This document shows, in pieces, positions 1-14,600 of a stretch of DNA of 64,000 bases. Below the pieces are notes generated by a model, which ran no database searches, was not told the DNA's origin, and saw nothing but the letters and a program-made list of their open reading frames with translations. The position numbers and the translations under genes were made by a program. Every line of letters starts with the position of its first letter. The stretch's first letter is position 1. This DNA comes from Panagrolaimus kolymaensis (lineage: Eukaryota; Nematoda; Chromadorea; Rhabditida; Panagrolaimidae): positions 3,844,001-3,908,000 of the forward strand of contig JAJQJQ010000015.1 of assembly GCA_028622995.1 (NCBI GenBank). The letters run 5' to 3'.

Positions 1-3000
1 TTTTCTTGTCTGATCATTTTTGCAGCCAAAAGTCGTTGCTTGGTTTTGCCAGATGAAAAGAAAGCTTGTCTCTTTCATTTTGATTTATTTTTTAGAACGC
101 TTCTACCCTCTCTATTTTTTTTTATTGTTTCGTTTATGCTTATAAAAAATATCTTTGTTTAGATTTCAAACATTTGAGCGGCTAACGCAGGAAAAAAAAT
201 AAAAAGAAAAAGCCTACCGCTGCTGCTTGACGAAGAAGAGGGAAGATAAAAAAAAACACGCTTCCACTCACTTTCATTCATACACTCACTTGCGTAAGTA
301 GCATAATTCCTTCCTCCAAAAACTTAACTCCTCTCAGCTGTTATTTTATTTGGTTTGTGTCAAGTTTTTTTAAGAACATTTGCTTATGTTTTTTTTTCGT
401 TTTCACTTAATGGATGGAGGTCATACTTTTTTTTTGTGAGGAAGAAGCAAAGAAAAAAAAAACAAAAAAATGTTTAACAAGATGTTCGCTAGTATGTTTT
501 TCTTAAACTTTTTTATGTTTAAAATACATATGTTTTTTTTGTGGGGTTTGAAATTATTTTTAGTCCTAATACTCAACAAATGGAGAGATTAAATAATTTT
601 CTATTCAGCCAAAATAAACTTTTTTTTTGTATTTTATTCTTAAATTGGCAAATTTTTGTTTATTTTTAAATTCCATAATTTTGTATATTTTTGGTTTTCT
701 CAAGAAAATTTGAAGATTTTATTTTCGGTTAATTTTTTGATGAAACTCTTGGAGAAAGAAAAAGTAGGATTTTTTCAAGTTTTTTTTCCATTTTTTCTCC
801 CTTGTAAAACCAATCCCAAAATTATAAGTTCACTTATTTTTTATTTTTAACTCGACAAATTTAATGACATAATTTTTTTTGATGCCATCCGTCAAAGTCA
901 CTCAAAATCAAAGTCAAACTCAAACCGAACGTTTTCACTTTTTTTTCTTTCTTTGATCCTACATATTTTAAATGCCACTATTTTTTATTACTATTATTTT
1001 TTTCCCTGTTTCGTTCGGTTGATAACCATCACAAATTATTTTTCCCGTCTGTCGTCAATAATATACATGAATGATGTTTTTTTTTTGTTCCATCCAACTT
1101 GTTATTATCGATTGATTGGTTGGTTGAGAGATGATGGCTGAAATCATCTCTCTCTTGGTCGTCGTAATCGTTTGCCCATATGTATATATTTTTTCTTTAT
1201 CCCATTCCCAAAAACAACCGTCGCCACCAAAAAAAATCTTTGCTTTTTTTTTACGCATATTTTTTGTTTGTGCTGCAAAAAAAAAAAGAAAGAAACATTT
1301 TTTTGATGGTTGAAAAACGAAAAAATAATACGTATGTCAAAATGACTGAATTTCTAAACAACTTATACTTAAATTGAAAAGTAACTCTCTCTTTTCATTT
1401 ATTTTTTCTTCAGTGTCTTTCGTTTGCATTTTTTTTACTCAAGCGTTCAATTTTTTATTTATATTTTTAATACTTCAGCTTTTTTTTATATTTCGTTCGT
1501 TCGTCTTCCACCGCTCATTTTTTTTTTTTGGAGACGGCAATTTTTTATGCCCTTTTTCTTTCTACTCTCTTTTCTTCTCTCTTATCTTCCTTATTTAGCT
1601 TCCCTATGTATTTATTTATATTTACGTAAAAGAAAAGGGGAGCAAACACTACTTTGAAATGACACACTTTTAAGAAGATTTTTTTCTTCTCTTTAGCACT
1701 AGGGTTAAGCTTCAAATGTGTTTTTTTGCTTCTTTCATTTTGTGTATTTTTTTGTTAGTTAGTTTTAATGTATCTTATTTTGTTGAGAAAAAAAGAGGCA
1801 GATGTTTTTTAAACTTATGCTAAACATTATAATTTTTTGTTATTTTCGCGAGGAGTCTCGAAATATTAGTTTTTTCTTTCTTTTTAAATTCCACCAATCA
1901 TCAGATTATTTAAATTTTGCTTTTATCTTTCTTTTGTTTCACTTTCTCAATTTTCTTCTTTTATTCATTCTTTTTTTAAACTAAAATTTTAGTAGCATTA
2001 CTTTATTTCTTTTTTCATTAAAAAAACTTCACATTTATTTTTAAAATGTTTAAAATAATTGAAAACTTTTTTTCTTTTGGTTGCAAAAAAAATGGCTATG
2101 CGGAACCACCAACCAACTAACCTTTGTTGTCTCGCCTCTGCTCTTTCCCCATTCTCATTTTTTTTATTCACACCATAAATAAAACTCAATTTAAACCCTC
2201 TAAAATGCTAACTTTTTTTCTTTTGAATAAAATACATGCAAAAGTATTTGTTACTTTTTTTTAATACGCCGGTTTAAAAAAAGCCACCAAATTGGGAAGA
2301 AAAAAAAGAGTTTATTTTTTTGTTTATTTGAAGTGAGGCGGCACCGTTCATTGATGAAAACAATTAAAATGTTTTCCACTTTCCTCAAAACATTATGCAG
2401 AAGTTTTTTTGCTTCTCAATATCGTTAACTCTCTTGGGGTAATATGATTAGAAATAGCTAAATTTCAAGGAGGAAAAATTTATGATGAAATCGAACTGGA
2501 TTTTATAAAATTAATAATTTTTTAAGTTTTATTTATTTATATAAACCCAAATATTTTCATTATCAAACTTTGAGCTTTTTTTATTCAAATTTTTCTTGCT
2601 CATTAAATTTTTTTATATTTTGGTAATGATTTTTTAGCCGATATTCACAACTTTTATTATTTTGAAATTTTTTACAATATTATTTTTCTTTCAAATATTT
2701 CTTCATAGCCTTTTTTTCGATTCCATCACATCGTTTCAAGGTTTTTTTTTCTTCAAATTTTAAAACCCATGCTTCATTTTTCTTCTTCTTTGCAATCTTT
2801 TTTTTCTTCTTCCTTTTTTTACCTTTGACAAACTCATCATTTCCTTCATTTTTTTTCTTTATTTTGCAAGTGTCATTTTACAACTTTAAAATAAAAAATG
2901 CCACATGTTTCAATCTTTTTTTTCTTCTTCTTATTTCTTGCTTTCTCATTTTCATTTCATTATATCTCTTTACTTTTTGTCTTAAAAACATGCGTGTTCC

Positions 3001-5534
3001 CTTCAAATCAACATCATTATTCTTAATTTTTTTTCCGTAGTTAAGAAAATTGTATTTCAACAACATTTTTTTACTTTTGCTTTATTTTTTCTTTGCTCTT
3101 TCTTTTTTTTTCTCCCGTTAATTGATTTTGCAAATTCAGACCCTTTTTTCCGTTTCTTTTTTTCTTTGAAGAAAAAATACCTCTTAGTTGTTTGGTTTAT
3201 TTACCTTTGAGTAATATGTATGTATGTATGTCTGTACATGCATTTTGTATTTATCATTAAAGAAAGCTTTTAATCTGCTTACTTTCATCTTCTTCGAATT
3301 TTAATGTTAGCTTTATGCTTCAATGTCGCAAATGTAATTGAACAAGAAAAATAAGAGGAAATAAATAATGTAGAAAGGAAGAAAGAAATTTTACAGAATA
3401 CAGACGTTTTCTTTTCCCTTTTTTCATGGCTATTTATTTTGAACGAGAAAAATTTTAACTATCGTGGAAAATAATTTTTACGTTTATTATTTTTTTTTTG
3501 TTACAGCCATATTAATTCCCGTTGCTAAAAATCCATTATAATTTCTTATAAGCTCTAAAAAAATCGCTAGGTAAAAAAGAAAATTAATATTAATCAAAAA
3601 AAAAAATTAATAAAAACCAAATACCTTTTCACTACTTTTATATTTTTAAAATATCAGCCAAAAATAACTTTCATTTCATAAAACTATATTTGCCTATCAA
3701 AATTCGTCTTTTTATTTTTGTCTAAAATAAAATAGTTTATATCTGTTAAAAAAAATGTGTGAGAACAGGTAGACTTTTTAAAGTCGTATTCGTTGGCATA
3801 GGCACGCGGCAAACAGTTAATTAAATTAGCAAATTTTTTTCACAACAATGTTTGCTAAAATGAGTTTACTCATTCGTAAATAAAATTTTTGTTTTCAAAT
3901 CATTGGCATCTATTTAATTTTTTCTAAAAAAGCCAACGAAAAGCTTTGGATTCACTGTGGAATAAAACTTGTCTGGTTATTAAAAAGCTTTAAAAATATA
4001 AAAAATTTAAATTCGGACTCATGAACACAAAAATTCCAAAATTATTATTTTTTGGTTTTATTAATTTTTGAATTGACGGAAAGACGACTAACAACAATAA
4101 AAAATATATATATAAATCGAGGACGCAAATCTAAAATTAAAATTGATTACCCAACTTCTAAACATTGGATAAAGTTTTCTTTTTTTATTGTTTTAAAAAA
4201 AGTAGTAAAATCTTTTTTTAGAAAAATAAAATAAAAAAGGCAACTGCTATTTTGGCAACAACAAAAAAAATTCTTATGCACTGACTAAAGAGAAAAAGAA
4301 AAAAATACACATACTGAAGGAGTAGTTGGGAGGATAAAAAAAATGCAACGAGCCATAAGAAGAAGAAAGAAAGAAGAATAGTAATCAATGGTTTTTGCCC
4401 CCTTTTAAATTCCTTTTTTTTTTGCTATCTGAGTGGGGGAAAATAGCAGCTCGTCATCTTTTTTTTGGCAGCAGCATTAGCGAAAAAGTGTTTCCTCATC
4501 CATATTGTTTTTTTTTCATTGGACCTTTGACACCAAAAATAATGGGAAAATGAGATTTTTTTTGCACGTAAATTTAAAATACTAATTCCGGATGAATAAA
4601 AATAATATGAACAACCTTTAAATCAAAACCTTTATATTTTCTTTTAACATAGACTAGAAAAGTTTAAATTCTAAAATTCCAATTAATAATACAAAATCGC
4701 AGTTAATAATAAAATTTTTTATTATTTATGCTTTTAATTTTCAACTTTAATCCTGCTATTTTTTATTATTATTTCTTCAGTTAACAAATTTCTTTCATTT
4801 TCTCACCTTTTTGTACCAAGCAACTAGACATACTTTTTTGAAGCTAAAAAAAGATCGACTACACATTTTTTTTCGATCGCTATAAAGAAGAAAGCAAGGA
4901 CTGAGCATTTTTAATTCGGGTAAACTTTTATTTTTGCCTTTCTTTTGAAATTTAACAGCTGGCACCTTTTTTTTTAAAGTTTCGATCAAAACATTATGCC
5001 TTTATTTTTCTTCTTCATTTTTTTTATCTATCTATCGACTTTTCAAAGTAATTTTTTTTATCGAAACGTTATCCTTTTTTGTTTTTGGTGTTTTATTTTT
5101 ATGAAACTTTTTCCAACAATATTTTTTTTACAAAATATTTTCTCCCTTTTTATTTTATTTTTGGATCAGATTTTTAGTATGCGTTTTCTCCATTTTTATA
5201 AAAATTATTTTACTTTTAGTTATTAGACTTTTTTCCTTATTAATTTTATTTGTTTTTAAACTTATAAAACTATGATATTATGCGAATTTACTGTAATCAG
5301 CTCTTACTTTTTTTGACGACTTATTGCTTCATTTTTTTTCCAAACCTTTTCATACTGTTTAAAAATTATCCAATTTTCTTCCCTTAATTTTTGCCATCAT
5401 AAATCCCGTTCCTTCCATTTTCTTCCATAAATGTTTATACCGAATAAAATAAGCGTGAATTTCGAGAAGACCTATCATATTTATTTCTTGCATAATTTTT
5501 AAATGTGCTATCTTTATAAACTAAACCATTTTAG
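1..5534. other. T-rich non-coding DNA, probably intron or upstream region
   Basis: The + strand is strongly T-rich with many runs of 6-10 T and no convincing coding exon. The short open frames are low-complexity F, S, L or K-rich strings. A tetranucleotide run (ATGT) lies near 3215-3230. The stretch ends in a good 3' splice site (CCATTTTAG, ending at 5534), so its right part is probably an intron of the giant gene or its trans-splice region. Nothing else could be supported. Confidence 0.6.
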
Positions 5535-5579
5535 ACGACATGACAGACCGAAGGCCACAGCCTCATCGGTCTAATCCCG
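5535..5579 (+). CDS. Small exon upstream of the giant exon, in frame with it
   Basis: The exon lies between an acceptor (TTTTAG, ending at 5534) and a donor (GTAAGA at 5580). It contains ATG at 5540 followed by 12 further codons (MTDRRPQPHRSNP) and one extra base. Removing the 52-nt intron 5580-5631 (acceptor TATATAG) joins G to AT, giving Asp, then Asn-Asn, then the first Met of the giant open frame, without a shift. The five bases before the ATG are also open in this frame, so the exon may equally be internal, with the real start further upstream outside the window or in unrecognised exons. The phase match and small intron are seen directly; which start is used is inference. Confidence 0.75.
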
Positions 5580-5631
5580 GTAAGATTTGATATATGTTCT
5601 AACTGAGAGTGCTAACTTTTAATTTATATAG

Positions 5632-8600
5632 ATAATAATATGATACAAAATCCGAGATGGACGGTTACGCGACGTCAACGAACAGAAGTATCTCCAATTA
5701 GAGCCCCCGGCGTTCCAGCCGAACTTATTGATCCCGAACAATTTCAACAACGAACCCTTACCAGCACCGAAAGAATACAAATAGTTCAAGTCCCCATTGA
5801 AATTACTGAAGATAATCCAGAAAGTTTATATTTATCTTTATCTCCAACAAATACTACTAGTCAACAAGTAGAATCAACAACAACTACGATTGAAGCAGGA
5901 GGTGTGCCAGTTATTGGTGCAGTCACAAAGGATGGGGTACCAATTTTTAATGGTATTTACATGAATACAAAACATCGTCAAACAACCACAATAATTACAA
6001 CGACTACAACAACATATTTAATGTTAGATGATCTTAGTAGCGACAATACAAGCGATGAATTTGAAACTTTATCCGAAGCGGAAGATACTCAGCTTACAAT
6101 CGATATGCCATTACTTACCGATGATCTCGAACAAAGAGAAAGTCCTGAAGAAGAATATGTTGTGGTGCAAAAATATGAAACACCTGCAGAAAATGAAGAA
6201 GTAGCTCATATCCATATAGCTGATAGTCATCCACACTTAACAACATATCCTGGTGAAGAACAAAGAATGGATAGCAGAGCTGATACTTTTATTACGAGCC
6301 CTCATTCATCAAACCAATCAGCACAATTTGACTTCACAAGTGGAGAAGAATCAAATACGCTTACACCAAAGCTATCTCTTTCAAGTGAGGAAGAAAATAG
6401 TTATGAACTTATAAATGTTAGTCAAGAAATGAAAAATGATGTGGATAAGGAAATAAATGATTTGCAAAACTTTGAAGCAATTACAGATTCAGGCATACAA
6501 GGAATGAAAAATTACCCCACAACCACTGAAGTTTATGAAGGCCCTATTGCTTCAACAAGCCGTTTATATGATGTTGATGGAATGCCTCTTGATACTCATG
6601 TAAGCGTATATCATTCAGGCCGATCAGAAGATATACCTAAAATTGAAAAGCCACAAGAAATTGTTGAACATGTTGAAAAGCCAAGCCTTGGAAGTAAAAT
6701 CACTGGATTCTTCAAAAAAGGTGCTGCTCATCAAGATTATCCTACAACAGAAATTTATGAAGGCCCTGTAGCATCAACAAGCAAAATAACTGATATTGAT
6801 GGTTCACCACTTGAAACTCATGTTAGTGTTTACCATCCAGGTCGTTCGGATATTCCCGTAACAACTATTGCTCATGTTGAAGCTGAACAAAAACCAGTTG
6901 AAACTGAAGATTTTGCAACAAAAATTGGAAGTAAAATTACTGGCTTCTTTAAAAAGGGTTCAGCTCATCAAGATTATCCTACAACAGAAATTTATGAAGG
7001 TCCAATTGCTTCAACAAGTAAATTAAATGATCTTGAAGGCAATCCACTTGAAACTCATGTAAGCGTTTATCATCCTGGTCGATCTGATATTATTGTTCCT
7101 CCAACAACTACCACCACCATTATTGAACAACAAACTATTGAACAACCAAAACCAGTTGAAACTGAAGATTTTGCAACAAAAATTGGAAGTAAAATTACTG
7201 GCTTCTTTAAAAAGGGTTCAGCTCATCAAGATTATCCTTCAACCGAAATTTATGAAGGTCCAATTGCTTCAACAATTAAATTAAATGATCTTGAAGGCAA
7301 TCCACTTGAAACTCATGTAAGCGTTTATCATCCTGGTCGATCTGATATTATTGTTCCTCCAACAACTACCACCACCATTATTGAACAACAAACTATTGAA
7401 CAACCAAAACCAGTTGAAACAGAAGATTTTGCTACAAAACTTGGAAGCAAAATTACTGGATTTTTCAAAAAAGGTGCCGCTCATCAAGACTATCCTACCA
7501 CTGAAGTTTATGAAGGCCCTATTGCTTCAACAAGCCGTTTATATGATGTTGATGGAATGCCTCTTGATACTCATGTAAGCGTATATCATTCAGGCCGATC
7601 AGAAGATATACCTAAAATTGAAAAGCCACAAGAAATTGTTGAACATGTTGAAAAGCCTAGCCTTGGAAGTAAAATCACTGGATTCTTCAAAAAAGGTGCT
7701 GCTCATCAAGATTATCCTACAACAGAAATTTATGAAGGCCCTGTAGCATCAACAAGCAAAATAACTGATATTGATGGTTCACCACTTGAAACTCATGTTA
7801 GTGTTTACCATCCAGGTCGTTCGGATATTCCCGTAACAACTATTGCTCATGTTGAAGCTGAACAAAAACCAGTTGAAACTGAAGATTTTGCAACAAAAAT
7901 TGGAAGTAAAATTACTGGCTTCTTTAAAAAGGGTTCAGCTCATCAAGATTATCCTTCAACCGAAATTTATGAAGGTCCAATTGCTTCAACAAGTAAATTA
8001 AATGATCTTGAAGGCAATCCACTTGAAACTCATGTAAGCGTTTATCATCCTGGTCGATCTGATATTATTGTTCCTCCAACAACTACCACCACCATTATTG
8101 AACAACAAACTATTGAACAACCAAAACCAGTTGAAACTGAAGATTTTGCAACAAAAATTGGAAGTAAAATTACTGGCTTCTTTAAAAAGGGTTCAGCTCA
8201 TCAAGATTATCCTTCAACCGAAATTTATGAAGGTCCAATTGCTTCAACAATTAAATTAAATGATCTTGAAGGCAATCCACTTGAAACTCATGTAAGCGTT
8301 TATCATCCTGGTCGATCTGATATTATTGTTCCTCCAACAACTACCACCACCATTATTGAACAACAAACTATTGAACAACCAAAACCAGTTGAAACAGAAG
8401 ATTTTGCTACAAAACTTGGAAGCAAAATTACTGGATTTTTCAAAAAAGGTGCCGCTCATCAAGACTATCCTACCACTGAAGTTTATGAAGGCCCTATTGC
8501 TTCAACAAGCCGTTTATATGATGTTGATGGAATGCCTCTTGATACTCATGTAAGCGTATATCATTCAGGCCGATCAGAAGATATACCTAAAATTGAAAAG

Positions 8601-11600
8601 CCACAAGAAATTGTTGAACATGTTGAAAAGCCAAGCCTTGGAAGTAAAATCACTGGATTCTTCAAAAAAGGTGCTGCTCATCAAGATTATCCTACAACAG
8701 AAATTTATGAAGGCCCTGTAGCATCAACAAGCAAAATAACTGATATTGATGGTTCACCACTTGAAACTCATGTTAGTGTTTACCATCCAGGTCGTTCGGA
8801 TATTCCCGTAACAACTATTGCTCATGTTGAAGCTGAACAAAAACCAGTTGAAACTGAAGATTTTGCAACAAAAATTGGAAGTAAAATTACTGGCTTCTTT
8901 AAAAAGGGTTCAGCTCATCAAGATTATCCTTCAACCGAAATTTATGAAGGTCCAATTGCTTCAACAAGTAAATTAAATGATCTTGAAGGCAATCCACTTG
9001 AAACTCATGTAAGCGTTTATCATCCTGGTCGATCTGATATTATTGTTCCTCCAACAACTACCACCACCATTATTGAACAACAAACTATTGAACAACCAAA
9101 ACCAGTTGAAACAGAAGATTTTGCTACAAAACTTGGAAGCAAAATTACTGGATTTTTCAAAAAAGGTGCCGCTCATCAAGACTATCCTACCACTGAAGTT
9201 TATGAAGGCCCTATTGCTTCAACAAGCCGTTTATATGATGTTGATGGAATGCCTCTTGATACTCATGTAAGCGTATATCATTCAGGCCGATCAGAAGATA
9301 TACCTAAAATTGAAAAGCCACAAGAAATTGTTGAACATGTTGAAAAGCCAAGCCTTGGAAGTAAAATCACTGGATTCTTCAAAAAAGGTGCTGCTCATCA
9401 AGATTATCCTACAACAGAAATTTATGAAGGCCCTTTAGCATCAACAAGCAAAATAACTGATATTGATGGTTCACCACTTGAAACTCATGTTAGTGTTTAC
9501 CATCCAGGTCGTTCGGATATTCCCGTAACAACTATTGCTCATGTTGAAGCTGAACAAAAACCAGTTGAAACTGAAGATTTTGCAACAAAAATTGGAAGTA
9601 AAATTACTGGCTTCTTTAAAAAGGGTTCAGCTCATCAAGATTATCCTTCAACCGAAATTTATGAAGGTCCAATTGCTTCAACAATTAAATTAAATGATCT
9701 TGAAGGCAATCCACTTGAAACTCATGTAAGCGTTTATCATCCTGGTCGATCTGATATTATTGTTCCTCCAACAACTACCACCACCATTATTGAACAACAA
9801 ACTATTGAACAACCAAAACCAGTTGAAACAGAAGATTTTGCTACAAATCTTGGAAGCAAAATTACTGGATTTTTCAAAAAAGGTGCCGCTCATCAAGACT
9901 ATCCTACCACTGAAGTTTATGAAGGCCCTATTGCTTCAACAAGCCGTTTATATGATGTTGATGGAATGCCTCTTGATACTCATGTAAGCGTATATCATTC
10001 AGGCCGATCAGAAGATATACCTAAAATTGAAAAGCCACAAGAAATTGTTGAACATGTTGAAAAGCCAAGCCTTGGAAGTAAAATCACTGGATTCTTCAAA
10101 AAAGGTGCTGCTCATCAAGATTATCCTACAACAGAAATTTATGAAGGCCCTGTAGCATCAACAAGCAAAATAACTGATATTGATGGTTCACCACTTGAAA
10201 CTCATGTTAGTGTTTACCATCCAGGTCGTTCGGATATTCCCGTAACAACTATTGCTCATGTTGAAGCTGAACAAAAACCAGTTGAAACTGAAGATTTTGC
10301 AACAAAAATTGGAAGTAAAATTACTGGCTTCTTTAAAAAGGGTTCAGCTCATCAAGATTATCCTTCAACCGAAATTTATGAAGGTCCAATTGCTTCAACA
10401 ATTAAATTAAATGATCTTGAAGGCAATCCACTTGAAACTCATGTAAGCGTTTATCATCCTGGTCGATCTGATATTATTGTTCCTCCAACAACTACCACCA
10501 CCATTATTGAACAACAAACTATTGAACAACCAAAACCAGTTGAAACAGAAGATTTTGCTACAAAACTTGGAAGCAAAATTACTGGATTTTTCAAAAAAGG
10601 TGCCGCTCATCAAGACTATCCTACCACTGAAGTTTATGAAGGCCCTATTGCTTCAACAAGCCGTTTATATGATGTTGATGGAATGCCTCTTGATACTCAT
10701 GTAAGCGTATATCATTCAGGCCGATCAGAAGATATACCTAAAATTGAAAAGCCACAAGAAATTGTTGAACATGTTGAAAAGCCAAGCCTTGGAAGTAAAA
10801 TCACTGGATTCTTCAAAAAAGGTGCTGCTCATCAAGATTATCCTACAACAGAAATTTATGAAGGCCCTGTAGCATCAACAAGCAAAATAACTGATATTGA
10901 TGGTTCACCACTTGAAACTCATGTTAGTGTTTACCATCCAGGTCGTTCGGATATTCCCGTAACAACTATTGCTCATGTTGAAGCTGAACAAAAACCAGTT
11001 GAAACTGAAGATTTTGCAACAAAAATTGGAAGTAAAATTACTGGCTTCTTTAAAAAGGGTTCAGCTCATCAAGATTATCCTTCAACCGAAATTTATGAAG
11101 GTCCAATTGCTTCAACAATTAAATTAAATGATCTTGAAGGCAATCCACTTGAAACTCATGTAAGCGTTTATCATCCTGGTCGATCTGATATTATTGTTCC
11201 TCCAACAACTACCACCACCATTATTGAACAACAAACTATTGAACAACCAAAACCAGTTGAAACAGAAGATTTTGCTACAAAACTTGGAAGCAAAATTACT
11301 GGATTTTTCAAAAAAGGTGCCGCTCATCAAGACTATCCTACCACTGAAGTTTATGAAGGCCCTATTGCTTCAACAAGCCGTTTATATGATGTTGATGGAA
11401 TGCCTCTTGATACTCATGTAAGCGTATATCATTCAGGCCGATCAGAAGATATACCTAAAATTGAAAAGCCACAAGAAATTGTTGAACATGTTGAAAAGCC
11501 AAGCCTTGGAAGTAAAATCACTGGATTCTTCAAAAAAGGTGCTGCTCATCAAGATTATCCTACAACAGAAATTTATGAAGGCCCTGTAGCATCAACAAGC

Positions 11601-14600
11601 AAAATAACTGATATTGATGGTTCACCACTTGAAACTCATGTTAGTGTTTACCATCCAGGTCGTTCGGATATTCCCGTAACAACTATTGCTCATGTTGAAG
11701 CTGAACAAAAACCAGTTGAAACTGAAGATTTTGCAACAAAAATTGGAAGTAAAATTACTGGCTTCTTTAAAAAGGGTTCAGCTCATCAAGATTATCCTTC
11801 AACCGAAATTTATGAAGGTCCAATTGCTTCAACAATTAAATTAAATGATCTTGAAGGCAATCCACTTGAAACTCATGTAAGCGTTTATCATCCTGGTCGA
11901 TCTGATATTATTGTTCCTCCAACAACTACCACCACCATTATTGAACAACAAACTATTGAACAACCAAAACCAGTTGAAACAGAAGATTTTGCTACAAAAC
12001 TTGGAAGCAAAATTACTGGATTTTTCAAAAAAGGTGCCGCTCATCAAGACTATCCTACCACTGAAGTTTATGAAGGCCCTATTGCTTCAACAAGCCGTTT
12101 ATATGATGTTGATGGAATGCCTCTTGATACTCATGTAAGCGTATATCATTCAGGCCGATCAGAAGATATACCTAAAATTGAAAAGCCACAAGAAATTGTT
12201 GAACATGTTGAAAAGCCAAGCCTTGGAAGTAAAATCACTGGATTCTTCAAAAAAGGTGCTGCTCATCAAGATTATCCTACAACAGAAATTTATGAAGGCC
12301 CTGTAGCATCAACAAGCAAAATAACTGATATTGATGGTTCACCACTTGAAACTCATGTTAGTGTTTACCATCCAGGTCGTTCGGATATTCCCGTAACAAC
12401 TATTGCTCATGTTGAAGCTGAACAAAAACCAGTTGAAACTGAAGATTTTGCAACAAAAATTGGAAGTAAAATTACTGGCTTCTTTAAAAAGGGTTCAGCT
12501 CATCAAGATTATCCTTCAACCGAAATTTATGAAGGTCCAATTGCTTCAACAATTAAATTAAATGATCTTGAAGGCAATCCACTTGAAACTCATGTAAGCG
12601 TTTATCATCCTGGTCGATCTGATATTATTGTTCCTCCAACAACTACCACCACCATTATTGAACAACAAACTATTGAACAACCAAAACCAGTTGAAACAGA
12701 AGATTTTGCTACAAAACTTGGAAGCAAAATTACTGGATTTTTCAAAAAAGGTGCCGCTCATCAAGACTATCCTACCACTGAAGTTTATGAAGGCCCTGTA
12801 GCATCAACAACCAAAATAACTGATATTGATGGTTCACCACTTGAAACTCATGTAAGCGTATATCATTCAGGCCGATCAGAAGATATACCTAAAATTGAAA
12901 AGCCAAAAGAAATTGTTGAACATGTTGAAAAGCCAAGCCTTGGAAGTAAAATCACTGGATTCTTCAAAAAAGGTGCTGCTCATCAAGATTATCCTACAAC
13001 AGAAATTTATGAAGGCCCTGTAGCATCAACAAGCAAAATAACTGATATTGATGGTTCACCACTTGAAACTCATGTTAGTGTTTACCATCCAGGTCGTTCG
13101 GATATTCCCGTAACAACTATTGCTCATGTTGAAGCTGAACAAAAACCAGTTGAAACTGAAGATTTTGCAACAAAAATTGGAAGTAAAATTACTGGCTTCT
13201 TTAAAAAGGGTTCAGCTCATCAAGATTATCCTTCAACCGAAATTTATGAAGGTCCAATTGCTTCAACAATTAAATTAAATGATCTTGAAGGCAATCCACT
13301 TGAAACTCATGTAAGCGTTTATCATCCTGGTCGATCTGATATTATTGTTCCTCCAACAACTACCACCACCATTATTGAACAACAAACTATTGAACAACCA
13401 AAACCAGTTGAAACAGAAGATTTTGCTACAAAACTTGGAAGCAAAATTACTGGATTTTTCAAAAAAGGTGCCGCTCATCAAGACTATCCTACCACTGAAG
13501 TTTATGAAGGCCCTATTGCTTCAACAAGCCGTTTATATGATGTTGATGGAATGCCTCTTGATACTCATGTAAGCGTATATCATTCAGGCCGATCAGAAGA
13601 TATACCTAAAATTGAAAAGCCACAAGAAATTGTTGAACATGTTGAAAAGCCAAGCCTTGGAAGTAAAATCACTGGATTCTTCAAAAAAGGTGCTGCTCAT
13701 CAAGATTATCCTACAACAGAAATTTATGAAGGCCCTGTAGCATCAACAAGCAAAATAACTGATATTGATGGTTCACCACTTGAAACTCATGTTAGTGTTT
13801 ACCATCCAGGTCGTTCGGATATTCCCGTAACAACTATTGCTCATGTTGAAGCTGAACAAAAACCAGTTGAAACTGAAGATTTTGCAACAAAAATTGGAAG
13901 TAAAATTACTGGCTTCTTTAAAAAGGGTTCAGCTCATCAAGATTATCCTTCAACCGAAATTTATGAAGGTCCAATTGCTTCAACAATTAAATTAAATGAT
14001 CTTGAAGGCAATCCACTTGAAACTCATGTAAGCGTTTATCATCCTGGTCGATCTGATATTATTGTTCCTCCAACAACTACCACCACCATTATTGAACAAC
14101 AAACTATTGAACAACCAAAACCAGTTGAAACAGAAGATTTTGCTACAAAACTTGGAAGCAAAATTACTGGATTTTTCAAAAAAGGTGCCGCTCATCAAGA
14201 CTATCCTACCACTGAAGTTTATGAAGGCCCTATTGCTTCAACAAGCCGTTTATATGATGTTGATGGAATGCCTCTTGATACTCATGTAAGCGTATATCAT
14301 TCAGGCCGATCAGAAGATATACCTAAAATTGAAAAGCCACAAGAAATTGTTGAACATGTTGAAAAGCCAAGCCTTGGAAGTAAAATCACTGGATTCTTCA
14401 AAAAAGGTGCTGCTCATCAAGATTATCCTACAACAGAAATTTATGAAGGCCCTGTAGCATCAACAAGCAAAATAACTGATATTGATGGTTCACCACTTGA
14501 AACTCATGTTAGTGTTTACCATCCAGGTCGTTCGGATATTCCCGTAACAACTATTGCTCATGTTGAAGCTGAACAAAAACCAGTTGAAACTGAAGATTTT

